Below, piece after piece: positions 25,845 through 34,814 of a stretch of 41,048 bases of DNA. The notes under the pieces were generated by a model that searched no databases, had not been told where the DNA came from, and worked only from the letters and a program-made list of their open reading frames with translations. Within the stretch, counting starts at the first letter, position 1; every line of letters starts with the position of its first letter. The DNA comes from Flavobacterium psychrophilum (GTDB lineage: Bacteria; Bacteroidota; Bacteroidia; Flavobacteriales; Flavobacteriaceae): NCBI GenBank assembly GCA_945905915.1, contig CAMDQL010000010.1, positions 1-41,048 of the forward strand, in the 5' to 3' direction. The position numbers and the translations under genes are program-made.

Positions 25845-27279
25845 GTATAGAATCGTTTTTGATGATAACCGCTTCTTTTTTTATGGGCGTAATTGGTTTA
25901 CGTTTTTTTCGTAAATTTTTATACGTTTCGTATCCTTGGTTAATTTGACTATAAATAATATTAGCCACTTCTTTTGCTCCACGATGATTAAAATGGGTAT
26001 AATCTTTATTTGCTTTTGCTGGAACTGCTTCTACCCATTGAACCATTGAACCGTTACCTCCCATTAAAGTATATAAATTAACGAAACTTGATTCTGATTT
26101 GATAGCATATCTTTTTTGAGCCATATTTAAAGGCACAACAGCCGAATCTGTTTTCATTTCTAAATCATATTTTGTTGATTTATCGGCCGTTGAAATAATT
26201 AAAATTGACACTCCCGGAAAACACCCTTTCAAATGTTGAACCACTTTAGTCATGCGTTTTTCATACCAAGTATAGTCTTTGGTACCATAATTCAATACAT
26301 TTGCTCCATATTGTAAGACGATTAAATCATAATCTAATTTTGCATGAAACGCTTTCATAGTAGCGGCATCAAAAGTTCCTAGCGGCAATCCCGAATTTCC
26401 TCTATTCGAAAAATTATCAACATGAACCCCTTTTCCGTCATCAAAATTAACACCGTAAAAAGGGATAGAATCGGCTTTTGAAAAATTAACTTTTAAATTT
26501 TTGAGCGAACCTTCAGACAATGTCAAGGTGTTCAAAAGTGAATTAGGATATAACTTTTTGCCAATGGTATCACCAGCAGTACAAAACACTTTTCCGATTT
26601 TATTTGAAGAGCTACCATAGAATAATGTAGGTTTGGGCAACTCTGTAGCAAACTTAGTTTTTGTTGCTTTGAATTTTACCCAAGCCACATTTGAAGTATC
26701 ATTGGCAAAAAACACATGGCCATTTACACCAAAAGCTCTTGAAGGATTTTTAACTTTTAAATAAGATTGTGTTTTCCAATTTCCCGAAAACTCGTGTGTA
26801 ATTGAGCTTCTTGAACTGGCAGATTCAGAAGTAATATTAACAAAACCAACGCCTTTTCCGCCAAATCGCTCTTGTAAATACGTTCTAAAATCTTTCACAA
26901 TTAAGTCACCATCGGTCATCGAATCTCCAAAATAGGCTATGCGAACGTTTCCTTGATTTTTGGTTTCTAATTGATACAATTTTTCGAAAAAAGTAACCAA
27001 ATATTGGTTTCCTTGATATTCTTCAAATGTTTCATCAGGAAATTTTATTCCGTTTACTACTTTAAAATCTATGATTTTATTTGACAACGTGTCTTTTTCT
27101 TTTAGAGCACCCTCTTCGGCAATAGCTTCAAGCAACAAACTATCAACTACTACATTTTTTGAGTTGACCGTGCTTTCTGGAAAAATTTTCTTGGGTAAAA
27201 ATTCTTTAAAAACAATAAAAGATAGGGTTGAGAAAACCACTACCAATAATGCCTGAATAAAATATTTTGATGTGTTCAT
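25834..27279 (-). CDS. Membrane-anchored SGNH hydrolase-fold protein
   Basis: 481 residues. One N-terminal transmembrane segment (about 7-26) likely anchors it to the inner membrane facing the periplasm. Block I is IAYFGDSMTDGD (Ser120), block III QYGAN (Asn327) and block V DYTHFNHRGA (Asp426, His429), giving a complete Ser-Asp-His set. The middle (about 140-300) is beta-rich, as in the LysM-containing neighbour, and both share an ETFEEYQGNQYLVTFFEKLYQLE-like lead-in (FYERLYQLE in the neighbour), so the two are paralogs. The Lys-rich tail has no recognised domain. It is first in the cassette, 51 bases after argS, with no full -7 match in that gap. Confidence 0.88.
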   Translation of the reverse strand: MNTSKYFIQALLVVVFSTLSFIVFKEFLPKKIFPESTVNSKNVVVDSLLLEAIAEEGALKEKDTLSNKIIDFKVVNGIKFPDETFEEYQGNQYLVTFFEKLYQLETKNQGNVRIAYFGDSMTDGDLIVKDFRTYLQERFGGKGVGFVNITSESASSRSSITHEFSGNWKTQSYLKVKNPSRAFGVNGHVFFANDTSNVAWVKFKATKTKFATELPKPTLFYGSSSNKIGKVFCTAGDTIGKKLYPNSLLNTLTLSEGSLKNLKVNFSKADSIPFYGVNFDDGKGVHVDNFSNRGNSGLPLGTFDAATMKAFHAKLDYDLIVLQYGANVLNYGTKDYTWYEKRMTKVVQHLKGCFPGVSILIISTADKSTKYDLEMKTDSAVVPLNMAQKRYAIKSESSFVNLYTLMGGNGSMVQWVEAVPAKANKDYTHFNHRGAKEVANIIYSQINQGYETYKNLRKKRKPITPIKKEAVIIKNDSIHEE

Positions 27280-27330
27280 TTAATAAAATTCCAATTTTTT
27301 AAATTCCAAACTACAAACTCCCTACTCAAT

Positions 27331-29109
27331 TTACATTCGTTCAGGAACTTCAATTCCTAACAACTGGAAAGCGTTTTTAATGGTATTTCCTACTGATTTT
27401 GACAACTGTACTCTAAACACTTTTTTATCGTGATTTTCTTCGCCTAAAATAGAAACTTGCTGATAGAACGAGTTGAACTCCTTAACCAAATCATACGTAT
27501 AATTAGCAATCAATGCTGGACTATGACTATCAGCAGCGTTTTGAATAACTTCAGGAAATAGTTGTACTTGTTTGATCAATTCTTTTTCTTTTTCATGTAG
27601 CTCTAATCCCAAAATTGAAATTGAAGTATCAAAATCTGCTTTTCGCAAAATAGATTGAATTCGGGCATACGTATATTGTATAAACGGACCCGTATTTCCG
27701 GCGAAATCAACTGATTCTTCTGGGTTGAACATCATTTGCTTTTTCGGATCTACCTTCAACATGTAATATTTTAATGCTCCTAAACCAATTGTGTTGAACA
27801 AAACCGCTTTTTCATTTTCTGAATAGCCATCCAGTTTTCCTAAATCTTCTGAAATAGTTTGAGCTGTCGTCGTCATTTCTGACATTAAATCATCAGCATC
27901 AACAACAGTTCCTTCACGCGATTTCATTTTTCCTGAAGGCAATTCTACCATTCCATATGATAAATGATACAAACTATTTGCCCAATCAAATCCTAACTTT
28001 TTCAAGATTAAGAATAACACTTTGAAATGATAATCTTGTTCGTTTCCAACGGTATACACCATTCCGCCCACATCTGGAAAATCTTTCACACGTTGGATTG
28101 CAGTTCCAATATCTTGCGTCATGTAAACCGCTGTTCCGTCTGAACGAAGCACGATTTTTCGATCTAATCCATCCGCAGTTAAATCAATCCAAACCGAACC
28201 ATCTGGATCTTTCTCAAAAATGCCTTTTTCTAAACCAAACTGTACTACTTCTTTTCCAAGTAAATAAGTGTTTGATTCGTAATAATAGCTATCAAAATTT
28301 ACCCTAAGGTTTTTGTATGTTTGTTCAAAACCATCATACACCCATTGGTTCATGGTTTTCCAAAGTGCAATAACTTCTGGCTTTCCATTTTCCCAATCCA
28401 AAAGCATTTGTTGTGCTTCTAAAATTGATGGTGCTACTTTTTTTGCTTCGTCTTCGGTTTTACCTTGAGCTATTAATTCTGAAATTTCTTTTTTGTACTG
28501 TTTGTCAAATTCAACGTAGAAATTCCCAACCAATTTATCACCTTTCAATCCTGTTGATTTTGGCGTTTGTCCGTTTCCGAATTTTTGCCAAGCCAACATC
28601 GATTTACAAATGTGAATTCCTCTATCGTTGATGATTTGGGTTTTATATACTTTTTTTCCAGAAGCTTTAATGATTTCGGCAACCGAATAACCCAATAAAT
28701 TATTACGAATATGTCCTAAATGCAATGGTTTGTTGGTATTTGGCGAAGAATATTCAACCATAACCGCCTTATCTCCCACTTTTGGCGCTACAAAACCAAA
28801 TGTTTCGTTGTTTTTAATTGCATTGAAAAATGCTACATAAAAAGCATCCGAAATCACGATGTTTAAAAACCCTCCTACTACATTGAACTTAGCCACTTCA
28901 TTTACGTTTGCTACTAAGTAATTTCCTATTTGAGTTCCAATTTCAACCGGATTGCCTTTTAATGCTTTTACCAACGGAAAAACGACCATAGTTATATCAC
29001 CTTCAAAATCTTTCCTAGTAGCCTGAAATTCAATTTTTTCAATCGCTAAATCGAATAATTCCTGAACCGCTTTTTGGATGTGCAATGTTAAAGTGTAATG
29101 TAATGTCAT
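27331..29109 (-). CDS. argS: Arginyl-tRNA synthetase
   Basis: 592 residues, typical of class I ArgRS. It attaches arginine to tRNA-Arg. The N-terminal Arg-specific domain is followed by the HIGH motif as HLGH (130-133) in NTNKPLHLGHIRNN. The KMSK-like loop is MKSREGT, and the C-terminal anticodon-binding helical domain ends in GIEVPERM. It has a -7 element upstream, and the SGNH-MBOAT genes follow closely, so they may share its transcript. Confidence 0.97.
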   Translation of the reverse strand: MTLHYTLTLHIQKAVQELFDLAIEKIEFQATRKDFEGDITMVVFPLVKALKGNPVEIGTQIGNYLVANVNEVAKFNVVGGFLNIVISDAFYVAFFNAIKNNETFGFVAPKVGDKAVMVEYSSPNTNKPLHLGHIRNNLLGYSVAEIIKASGKKVYKTQIINDRGIHICKSMLAWQKFGNGQTPKSTGLKGDKLVGNFYVEFDKQYKKEISELIAQGKTEDEAKKVAPSILEAQQMLLDWENGKPEVIALWKTMNQWVYDGFEQTYKNLRVNFDSYYYESNTYLLGKEVVQFGLEKGIFEKDPDGSVWIDLTADGLDRKIVLRSDGTAVYMTQDIGTAIQRVKDFPDVGGMVYTVGNEQDYHFKVLFLILKKLGFDWANSLYHLSYGMVELPSGKMKSREGTVVDADDLMSEMTTTAQTISEDLGKLDGYSENEKAVLFNTIGLGALKYYMLKVDPKKQMMFNPEESVDFAGNTGPFIQYTYARIQSILRKADFDTSISILGLELHEKEKELIKQVQLFPEVIQNAADSHSPALIANYTYDLVKEFNSFYQQVSILGEENHDKKVFRVQLSKSVGNTIKNAFQLLGIEVPERM

Positions 29110-29132
29110 TTTTACCTGTTTTTAAGAACGCG

Positions 29133-29140
29133 CAAAGATA
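29133..29140 (-). promoter_or_regulatory. Promoter -7 element of argS
   Basis: TATCTTTG on the minus strand, 24 bases before the start codon; full match to TAnnTTTG without a clear -33 TTG. Confidence 0.5.
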
Positions 29141-29190
29141 ATAAATAGTAATTAGCGATTGGTAAATAGTGCTTAGTTTTTTGGATAAAA

Positions 29191-29225
29191 ATCAAAAAAA
29201 GCACTCAAAAAAAATTGAATACTTT
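29191..29225 (-). terminator. Terminator after fabH
   Basis: On the minus strand AAAGTATTCAA, a loop of T, TTGAGTGCTTT and a long T run; two G-U pairs complete the stem. It separates fabH from argS. Confidence 0.7.
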
Positions 29226-29283
29226 TATCTATATTCTTTTTCTTATTTCTATATTCAATTCTCTTAATTCTATTCTCTAAAAA

Positions 29284-30291
29284 TTACCATCTAATAATCA
29301 CACTTCCCCATGTAAACCCTGAACCAAAAGCGGCCAGCACCACTAAATCACCCGATTTAATTTTACCTTGTTCCCAAGCTTCGGTTAATGCAATTGGAAT
29401 AGAAGCTGCAGTGGTATTTCCATATTTTTGAATGTTATTGAAAACCTGATCATCGGTTAAACGGAACTTCTGTTGGATAAATTGGGAAATTCTCAAATTA
29501 GCCTGATGTGGCACCAAAAGATTTATATCGGAAACTTGCAAATCATTCGCTTGTAAGCCTTCATTAATAACTTCACTAAAACGAACAACCGCGTTTTTAA
29601 ACACAAACTGACCGTTCATATATGGAAAATAACTTTCGTCATTTGGATCGTTATCGGCAATAATATCGGTTACCCAACGTTTTCCCATACCTGGTGCAAT
29701 TAAAGCTAATTCTTCAGCATGTTGCCCTTCGGAATGCAAATGGGTTGATAAAATTCCTTTGGTCAAATCTTCCTCTCTTGATAGTACTGCTGCACCTGCT
29801 CCATCACCAAAAATTACAGAAACGCCTCTTCCTCGAGTGGTCATATCTAAGCCTGTAGAATGTAGTTCCGAACCTATTACTAATACATTTTTATACATTC
29901 CGGTTTTGATGTATTGATCGGCTATTGAAATCGCATACACAAATCCCGAACATTGATTACGAACATCTAATGCACCAACTGTTCTCAAACCCAAATCGCG
30001 TTGCACTAAAACACCTGGTCCAGGAAAATAATAATCAGGACTTAAGGTAGCAAAAATGACAAAATCAATATCTTCCTTAGTCACACCCGAACGCTCAATT
30101 GCAATTTTAGCAGCTTTTACACCCATTGAAGTGGTGGTATCTTCTCCTCTAATTACATGGCGACGTTCTTGAATTCCTGTGCGCTCTTGAATCCATTCGT
30201 CAGTGGTTTCTATAATTTTTGAAAGGTCATCATTAGTAACTATATTTTCGGGAACATAATATCCTAATCCTGATATTTTTGAGTGGTACAT
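29284..30291 (-). CDS. fabH: 3-oxoacyl-ACP synthase III (KAS III, FabH family)
   Basis: 335 residues, the usual FabH length. FabH condenses acyl-CoA with malonyl-ACP to start fatty acid synthesis. The catalytic triad is Cys114 (NQCSGFVYA), His262 (VPHQANLRI) and Asn292 (YGNTTAASIP). The GDGAGAAVL and FGSGFTWGS segments fit the family. Flavobacteria make branched fatty acids and often carry more than one FabH copy, so the primer preference is open. It has its own -7 element upstream and terminator downstream, so it is likely monocistronic. Confidence 0.94.
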   Translation of the reverse strand: MYHSKISGLGYYVPENIVTNDDLSKIIETTDEWIQERTGIQERRHVIRGEDTTTSMGVKAAKIAIERSGVTKEDIDFVIFATLSPDYYFPGPGVLVQRDLGLRTVGALDVRNQCSGFVYAISIADQYIKTGMYKNVLVIGSELHSTGLDMTTRGRGVSVIFGDGAGAAVLSREEDLTKGILSTHLHSEGQHAEELALIAPGMGKRWVTDIIADNDPNDESYFPYMNGQFVFKNAVVRFSEVINEGLQANDLQVSDINLLVPHQANLRISQFIQQKFRLTDDQVFNNIQKYGNTTAASIPIALTEAWEQGKIKSGDLVVLAAFGSGFTWGSVIIRW

Positions 30292-30318
30292 AGCTTTATC
30301 GAATTAAATTTTAGGGTA

Positions 30319-30326
30319 CAAAAATA
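30319..30326 (-). promoter_or_regulatory. Promoter -7 element of fabH
   Basis: TATTTTTG on the minus strand, 28 bases before the start codon; full match to TAnnTTTG, no -33 TTG. Confidence 0.5.
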
Positions 30327-30349
30327 CGAAATAATTAAATTGGGATTAT

Positions 30350-31279
30350 TTAATTCTCGTTAGTTATTGTTAAAAAAATCTTACTTCCTGTTTCCAATTC
30401 CTTTTCACTTTCAAAAAAGAGAATTTGGCTTTCAAATTTAGCTTCCATAAGGTATTGATTACCCCTAAAATAAGAGAACAGCACCTCTACTATTAAATCT
30501 GATTTGTTAGTAATTTTCAACTGATGCGGATAAACCAAAAATTGTTTTCCTTTAAAAACAAATTCATTCACATCGCCAAAAAGGGATGCAATATTTTTGT
30601 CATTTAACTGATTATAAATTTCTTTTGGTTTACCAATGGCGATTGTTTCTCCGTCTTTTAATATTAATACTTCATCTGCAAAGGATAACACATCGGTACT
30701 GTCATGAGTTGCAACAATACACGTTATGTTTTTTTGTTTTAAATAAGCAAACAATTTTCTACGAAGACTGTTTTTTCTAAAATTATCAATATGACTAAAT
30801 GGCTCATCTAGCAATAAAACTTCGGGTTCAAGGGCTAAAACTTTTGCCAAAGCAACACGCTGCATTTGTCCGCCACTTAAAAACTTTGCTTTGGTATTCG
30901 CATAATTGGTCATTTCAACAATTTCAAGCAATTCTTCAATTCTGGCTTGTTTCTCTTCCGGAAAAAAATTAGACAAATACTTTCCTACGTTTTCGGCAAC
31001 AGAAATAAATGGCATTAAATCAAAATCTTGAGCTAAATATTTCATGAAAGGCATTCCCGGAATCAAATGATATTTTGGCCCTTGAACTTCAATTGAATCC
31101 CAAAAAATATTTCCGCCCTTTAAATCATGCAAACCATATAATACTTTTAACAGCGTACTTTTTCCACAACCACTTTCGCCAATAACAGCAAAATTTGAAC
31201 CTTTTAAAACAGAAAAAGAAATGTTCTTAATATTTGTTTCGTTTAAATAGGAGAAAGATATATTTTCTGCTTTAAGCAT
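30350..31279 (-). CDS. ABC transporter ATP-binding protein without adjacent permease
   Basis: 309 residues with a full ABC ATPase: Walker A GESGCGKST (34-42), Q-loop Gln84, signature LSGGQMQR (from 134), Walker B LLLDEP (155-160), H-loop His192. The last ~70 residues form a beta-rich tail (QFLVYPHQLKITNKSD, VEVLFSYFRGNQYLMEAKF) that resembles the TOBE-type regulatory domain of PotA/CysA-like importers. No membrane subunit or binding protein lies beside it, so the transported substrate is unknown. It starts divergently from htpG and has its own -7 element. Confidence 0.88.
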   Translation of the reverse strand: MLKAENISFSYLNETNIKNISFSVLKGSNFAVIGESGCGKSTLLKVLYGLHDLKGGNIFWDSIEVQGPKYHLIPGMPFMKYLAQDFDLMPFISVAENVGKYLSNFFPEEKQARIEELLEIVEMTNYANTKAKFLSGGQMQRVALAKVLALEPEVLLLDEPFSHIDNFRKNSLRRKLFAYLKQKNITCIVATHDSTDVLSFADEVLILKDGETIAIGKPKEIYNQLNDKNIASLFGDVNEFVFKGKQFLVYPHQLKITNKSDLIVEVLFSYFRGNQYLMEAKFESQILFFESEKELETGSKIFLTITNEN

Positions 31280-31292
31280 TTAATTTTTTTTA

Positions 31293-31300
31293 CAAAGATA
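31293..31300 (-). promoter_or_regulatory. Promoter -7 element of the ABC ATPase gene
   Basis: TATCTTTG on the minus strand, 14 bases before the start codon, with a TTG 16 bases further upstream, slightly closer than usual. Confidence 0.5.
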
Positions 31301-31394
31301 TAATTAAAAATTATGTCAATTTGTCACCAAATGAAAATTGGTATTCCTTTTGAAGTATGTGTAAAGTATAATTGTTTAACTAAAATTTTAAAAA

Positions 31395-33281
31395 ATGGCA
31401 TCAGGAAAAATTAACGTTTCTGTAGAAAACATCTTTCCCTTAATCAAAAAATTCTTGTATAGCGACCACGAAATTTTTCTTCGTGAATTAGTATCAAATG
31501 CAACCGACGCTACTTTAAAATTAAAACATTTAACCAGTATTGGTGAAGCTAAAGTAGAGTTTGGTAATCCAATTATTGAAATTAAAATCGATAAAGAAGG
31601 TAAAAAATTACACATTATTGATCAAGGATTAGGAATGACCGCTGATGAAGTAGAAAAATACATCAATCAAATTGCATTTTCTGGAGCGGAGGAATTTTTA
31701 GAGAAATATCAAGATTCTGCCAAAGATTCAGGAGTAATTGGTCATTTTGGACTAGGATTCTACTCTGCTTTTATGGTAGCATCAAAAGTTGAGATTATTA
31801 CCAAATCATACAAAGATGAACCAGCAGCACACTGGACTTGTGATGGAAGTCCAGAATTTTCATTAGTTCCTCACGATAAAACAGATAGAGGTTCGGAAGT
31901 AATTTTGCACATTGCAGAAGATTCATTCGAATTTTTAGAAGAGTCTAAGATTCGTGAATTGTTAACAAAGTATAACAAATTCATGCCTATTCCAATTAAA
32001 TTTGGAACAAAACAAGAAGCGCTTCCAAAACCAGAAGACGCGCCAGAAGATTATAAAACTGAATATCAAGAAGTTGACAACATCATCAATAATCCAAATC
32101 CGGCATGGACAAAACAACCAGTGGATTTAACCGATGAAGAATATAAAAAATTCTATCACGAATTGTATCCAATGCAATTTGAAGAACCACTTTTTAATAT
32201 TCATTTGAATGTAGATTATCCGTTTAACTTGACCGGAATTTTATATTTTCCTAAAATGTCGGCCGATTTACAATTGCAAAAAGATAAAATTCAATTGTAC
32301 CAAAATCAGGTGTATGTAACCGACAATGTAGAAGGAATTGTACCCGAATTTTTAGGCATGTTAAAAGGGGTAATTGATTCGCCTGATATTCCGTTGAATG
32401 TATCGCGTTCTTATTTGCAAGCCGATGGTAATGTGAAGAAAATTTCAAATTACATTACCCGAAAAGTTGCCGATAAATTAAAATCGTTGTTCAATGAAAA
32501 CCGGGAAGATTTTGAACAAAAATGGAACGATATTAAAATTGTATTGGAATATGGAATGCTTTCCGAACCAAAATTTTATGAAAAAGCAGGTGATTTTGTA
32601 GTGTATCCAACAACTGAAGAAAAATACTACACTTTAGCTGAACTAAAGGAAACACTTGCACCAAATCAAACCGATAAAAACGGAAAACTAGTTGTTTTAT
32701 ATGCGTCAAATAAAGAAACACAGCACAGTTATATTGATATTGCAAAGGCAAAAGGGTATCAAGTCTTATTGCTAGATTCGCCAATTGTTTCGCATTTGAT
32801 TCAAAAATTAGAAGCTGATAATGAAAACCTAACTTTTGCTCGAGTTGATGCCGATCATATTGATAAATTAATTGAAAAAGATGAAGTTCAAATTTCGAAA
32901 TTAAGCGAAGCCGAACAAACGAACTTAAAATCGGTTTTAGAGGCAATTGTGCCAAAAGCAAATTATACGGTTCAGTTAGAACCAATGGACAGCAACGCTG
33001 CACCATTTATGATTACACAACCCGAATTTATGCGTAGAATGAAAGAAATGAGTGCATCAGGCGGTGGTGGCATGTTTGGCGTGGGCAACTTCCCAGATAT
33101 GTATAATTTGGTCGTAAATTCAAACTCAACTTTAGCCACTACCATTTTACAAACCGAAGATAAATCAGCACAAGAATTGTTAGTAAAACAAGCTTTAGAT
33201 TTAGCAAAAATTTCGCAAGGCTTATTAAAAGGTGAAGAATTAACGGCTTTTGTAAAACGTAGTTTTGAAACGTTGAAATAA
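31395..33281 (+). CDS. htpG: Molecular chaperone HtpG (Hsp90)
   Basis: 628 residues. HtpG is the bacterial Hsp90, an ATP-driven cytoplasmic chaperone. The GHKL ATPase motifs are clear: ELVSNATDA (N-box), DQGLGM (G1) and GVIGHFGLGFYSAFMVA (G2). The middle domain carries PLNVSRSYLQ, and the C-terminal dimerisation domain has PEFMRRMKEM. Length agrees with E. coli HtpG (624). The only candidate -7 element upstream is a one-mismatch TATAATTG near 31367. Two tandem hairpins follow the stop. Confidence 0.97.
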   Translation: MASGKINVSVENIFPLIKKFLYSDHEIFLRELVSNATDATLKLKHLTSIGEAKVEFGNPIIEIKIDKEGKKLHIIDQGLGMTADEVEKYINQIAFSGAEEFLEKYQDSAKDSGVIGHFGLGFYSAFMVASKVEIITKSYKDEPAAHWTCDGSPEFSLVPHDKTDRGSEVILHIAEDSFEFLEESKIRELLTKYNKFMPIPIKFGTKQEALPKPEDAPEDYKTEYQEVDNIINNPNPAWTKQPVDLTDEEYKKFYHELYPMQFEEPLFNIHLNVDYPFNLTGILYFPKMSADLQLQKDKIQLYQNQVYVTDNVEGIVPEFLGMLKGVIDSPDIPLNVSRSYLQADGNVKKISNYITRKVADKLKSLFNENREDFEQKWNDIKIVLEYGMLSEPKFYEKAGDFVVYPTTEEKYYTLAELKETLAPNQTDKNGKLVVLYASNKETQHSYIDIAKAKGYQVLLLDSPIVSHLIQKLEADNENLTFARVDADHIDKLIEKDEVQISKLSEAEQTNLKSVLEAIVPKANYTVQLEPMDSNAAPFMITQPEFMRRMKEMSASGGGGMFGVGNFPDMYNLVVNSNSTLATTILQTEDKSAQELLVKQALDLAKISQGLLKGEELTAFVKRSFETLK

Positions 33282-33291
33282 TTAAAAGTTT

Positions 33292-33355
33292 CTCTGAACT
33301 TGGTTCAGAGTATAATTTAATCCTGATAGGCTTGAAACCTGTCAGGATTTTTTTT
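33292..33355 (+). terminator. Tandem hairpins terminating htpG
   Basis: The first hairpin is CTCTGAAC-TTG-GTTCAGAG (33292-33310). The second is AATCCTGATAGG / CCTGTCAGGATT with one G-U pair (33319-33349), followed by eight T. The second has the form of a terminator; the first may be a backup or a transcript-end stabiliser. Confidence 0.8.
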
Positions 33356-33376
33356 ATTATCCAACTTTATATTTTG

Positions 33377-33384
33377 TAAATTTG
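33377..33384 (+). promoter_or_regulatory. Promoter -7 element of the DUF2721 gene
   Basis: TAAATTTG, 19 bases before the start codon; full match to TAnnTTTG, no -33 TTG. Confidence 0.45.
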
Positions 33385-33403
33385 AACCACATAATAAATT
33401 AAC

Positions 33404-33802
33404 ATGACACTTTCAATAGAAACACCTGCCCTACTTTTTTCGGCCACTTCATTAATTTTATTGGCTTACACCAATCGATTTTTAACCATTGCACAAATAA
33501 TTCGTAGTTTGAAAAAGAGTTACGAAGACAATCATAACAAAAGTATTTTATTGGAAATCAAAAATTTAAACCTGCGATTAACGCTCATTCGTTATATGCA
33601 GCTTTTTGGGGTTATGTGCTTGTTTCTTTCGGTTTTTGCCATGCTTTTGCTCTATATTGGACAAGAAACCATTGGAATTTATATTTTTGGCGCAAGCTTA
33701 CTTAGTTTGCTTATTTCATTAGGAATTTCTTTTTGGGAAATTAGCATTTCAGTTATTGCACTTCGTGTTCATTTAAAAGATTTAACAAATGACATTAAAT
33801 AG
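33404..33802 (+). CDS. DUF2721 membrane protein
   Basis: 132 residues. Three hydrophobic segments are visible (about 9-30, 67-86 and 92-118), with a charged cytoplasmic-type stretch between the first two (RSLKKSYEDNHNKSILLEIKNLNLR). The layout and the TPALLFSATSLILLAYTNRFL start and SVIALRVHLKDL end match the DUF2721 family. The function of that family is not known to me. It lies between htpG and a DMT transporter, each with its own promoter element, so context gives no clear hint. Confidence 0.75.
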   Translation: MTLSIETPALLFSATSLILLAYTNRFLTIAQIIRSLKKSYEDNHNKSILLEIKNLNLRLTLIRYMQLFGVMCLFLSVFAMLLLYIGQETIGIYIFGASLLSLLISLGISFWEISISVIALRVHLKDLTNDIK

Positions 33803-33823
33803 TTATCAATATAAAGTATTGAA

Positions 33824-33831
33824 TATATTTG
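33824..33831 (+). promoter_or_regulatory. Promoter -7 element of the EamA transporter gene
   Basis: TATATTTG matches TAnnTTTG. It lies 37 bases before the ATG at 33869 and only 10 bases before the alternative TTG at 33842, which favours the ATG. Confidence 0.5.
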
Positions 33832-33868
33832 ATTTTCACAATTGATAGTTTTTGAAAAAATTAAATTA

Positions 33869-34786
33869 ATGAAGAAGAATAAGGTAATAAAAGGTGTAGT
33901 CTTAGTAGCTCTTGGCGCTACAAGTTATGGAATGTTAGCCATATTTGTAAAACTAGCTTATAAAGAAGGCTTTACCACAGCAGAAGTAACTTCTTCCCAA
34001 TTCATTTATGGAATAATTGGCGTTTTATTCATCAATTTATTTCAAAGAATAAAAAACAACAACAGCGCCACAAAAGCCAATTCAAAAAATATTTTACACT
34101 TAATGATCGCCGGAACTTCTATGGGAATGACGAGTGTTTTTTATTATTTAGCTGTAAAATATATTCCGGTATCTATTGGTATTGTTTTACTTATGCAAAC
34201 CGTTTGGATGGGTGTTTTACTCGAATGGTTTTTGGATAAAAAAGCACCCTCTTTACAAAAGACACTAGCTGTTTTGGTAGTAATCATTGGAACTGCCTTT
34301 GCCATCAATATCTTTAAAATTAATTTCAATGATACTACTATCGATTGGACAAAAGGACTATTTTGGGGGCTTTTAGCAGCTGCATCCTTTACAACCACAA
34401 TGTTTACCGCTAATAAAGTTGCGCTTGGAATTTCATCTGCGCAACGAAGCCTTTTTATGCTGTTAGGTGGTGCAATTATTGTTTTTAGTTTCGGGCTTTT
34501 CACTCAAACGACCGAATTTAATTTTGAAATTTTTACCAAATGGGGAATTGTATTAGCGCTTTTTGGAACGATTATTCCGCCAATGTTACTTAATGCTGGT
34601 TTTCCGCTAACGGGAATTGGGTTAGGAAGTATTGTATCCTCATTAGAATTGCCTGTTTCGGTATTAATGGCTTATTTCTTGCTCAATGAAGAACTACAGT
34701 TTATTCAATGGATTGGAATCCTTTTGATTATTTTAGCAATCGTAATTATGAATATCCAATTCAATAATCCAGTAAAAAAGAAGTAA
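33869..34786 (+). CDS. EamA/DMT-superfamily transporter
   Basis: 305 residues from the ATG at 33869. About ten hydrophobic segments form two EamA repeats (about 5-140 and 155-298), typical of drug/metabolite transporters. Repeat 1 has GATSYGMLAIFVKLAYKEGF and repeat 2 has LFWGLLAAASFTTTMFTANK; the last helix ends IQWIGILLIILAIVIMN. The substrate cannot be inferred; DMT members export metabolites or amino acids at the inner membrane. The AlkB-like gene follows after 28 bases without a terminator and is probably cotranscribed. Confidence 0.9.
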   Translation: MKKNKVIKGVVLVALGATSYGMLAIFVKLAYKEGFTTAEVTSSQFIYGIIGVLFINLFQRIKNNNSATKANSKNILHLMIAGTSMGMTSVFYYLAVKYIPVSIGIVLLMQTVWMGVLLEWFLDKKAPSLQKTLAVLVVIIGTAFAINIFKINFNDTTIDWTKGLFWGLLAAASFTTTMFTANKVALGISSAQRSLFMLLGGAIIVFSFGLFTQTTEFNFEIFTKWGIVLALFGTIIPPMLLNAGFPLTGIGLGSIVSSLELPVSVLMAYFLLNEELQFIQWIGILLIILAIVIMNIQFNNPVKKK

Positions 34787-34814
34787 ATTAGCACTACAAA
34801 ACTTGATTTCAATT

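Noticed and set aside
32533-33006. 157-codon open frame on the minus strand inside htpG
   Set aside because: It lies wholly antisense to the conserved C-terminal half of HtpG, has no promoter element or recognisable domain, and its Leu/Gln-rich composition is typical of the antisense of AT-rich coding DNA.
33842-33868. TTG start for the EamA transporter gene
   Set aside because: It is only 10 bases from the -7 element, and the ATG at 33869 gives a normal N-terminus; similar TTG starts for the AlkB-like gene (34803) and the TIGR03643 gene (35565) are rejected in favour of nearby ATGs.
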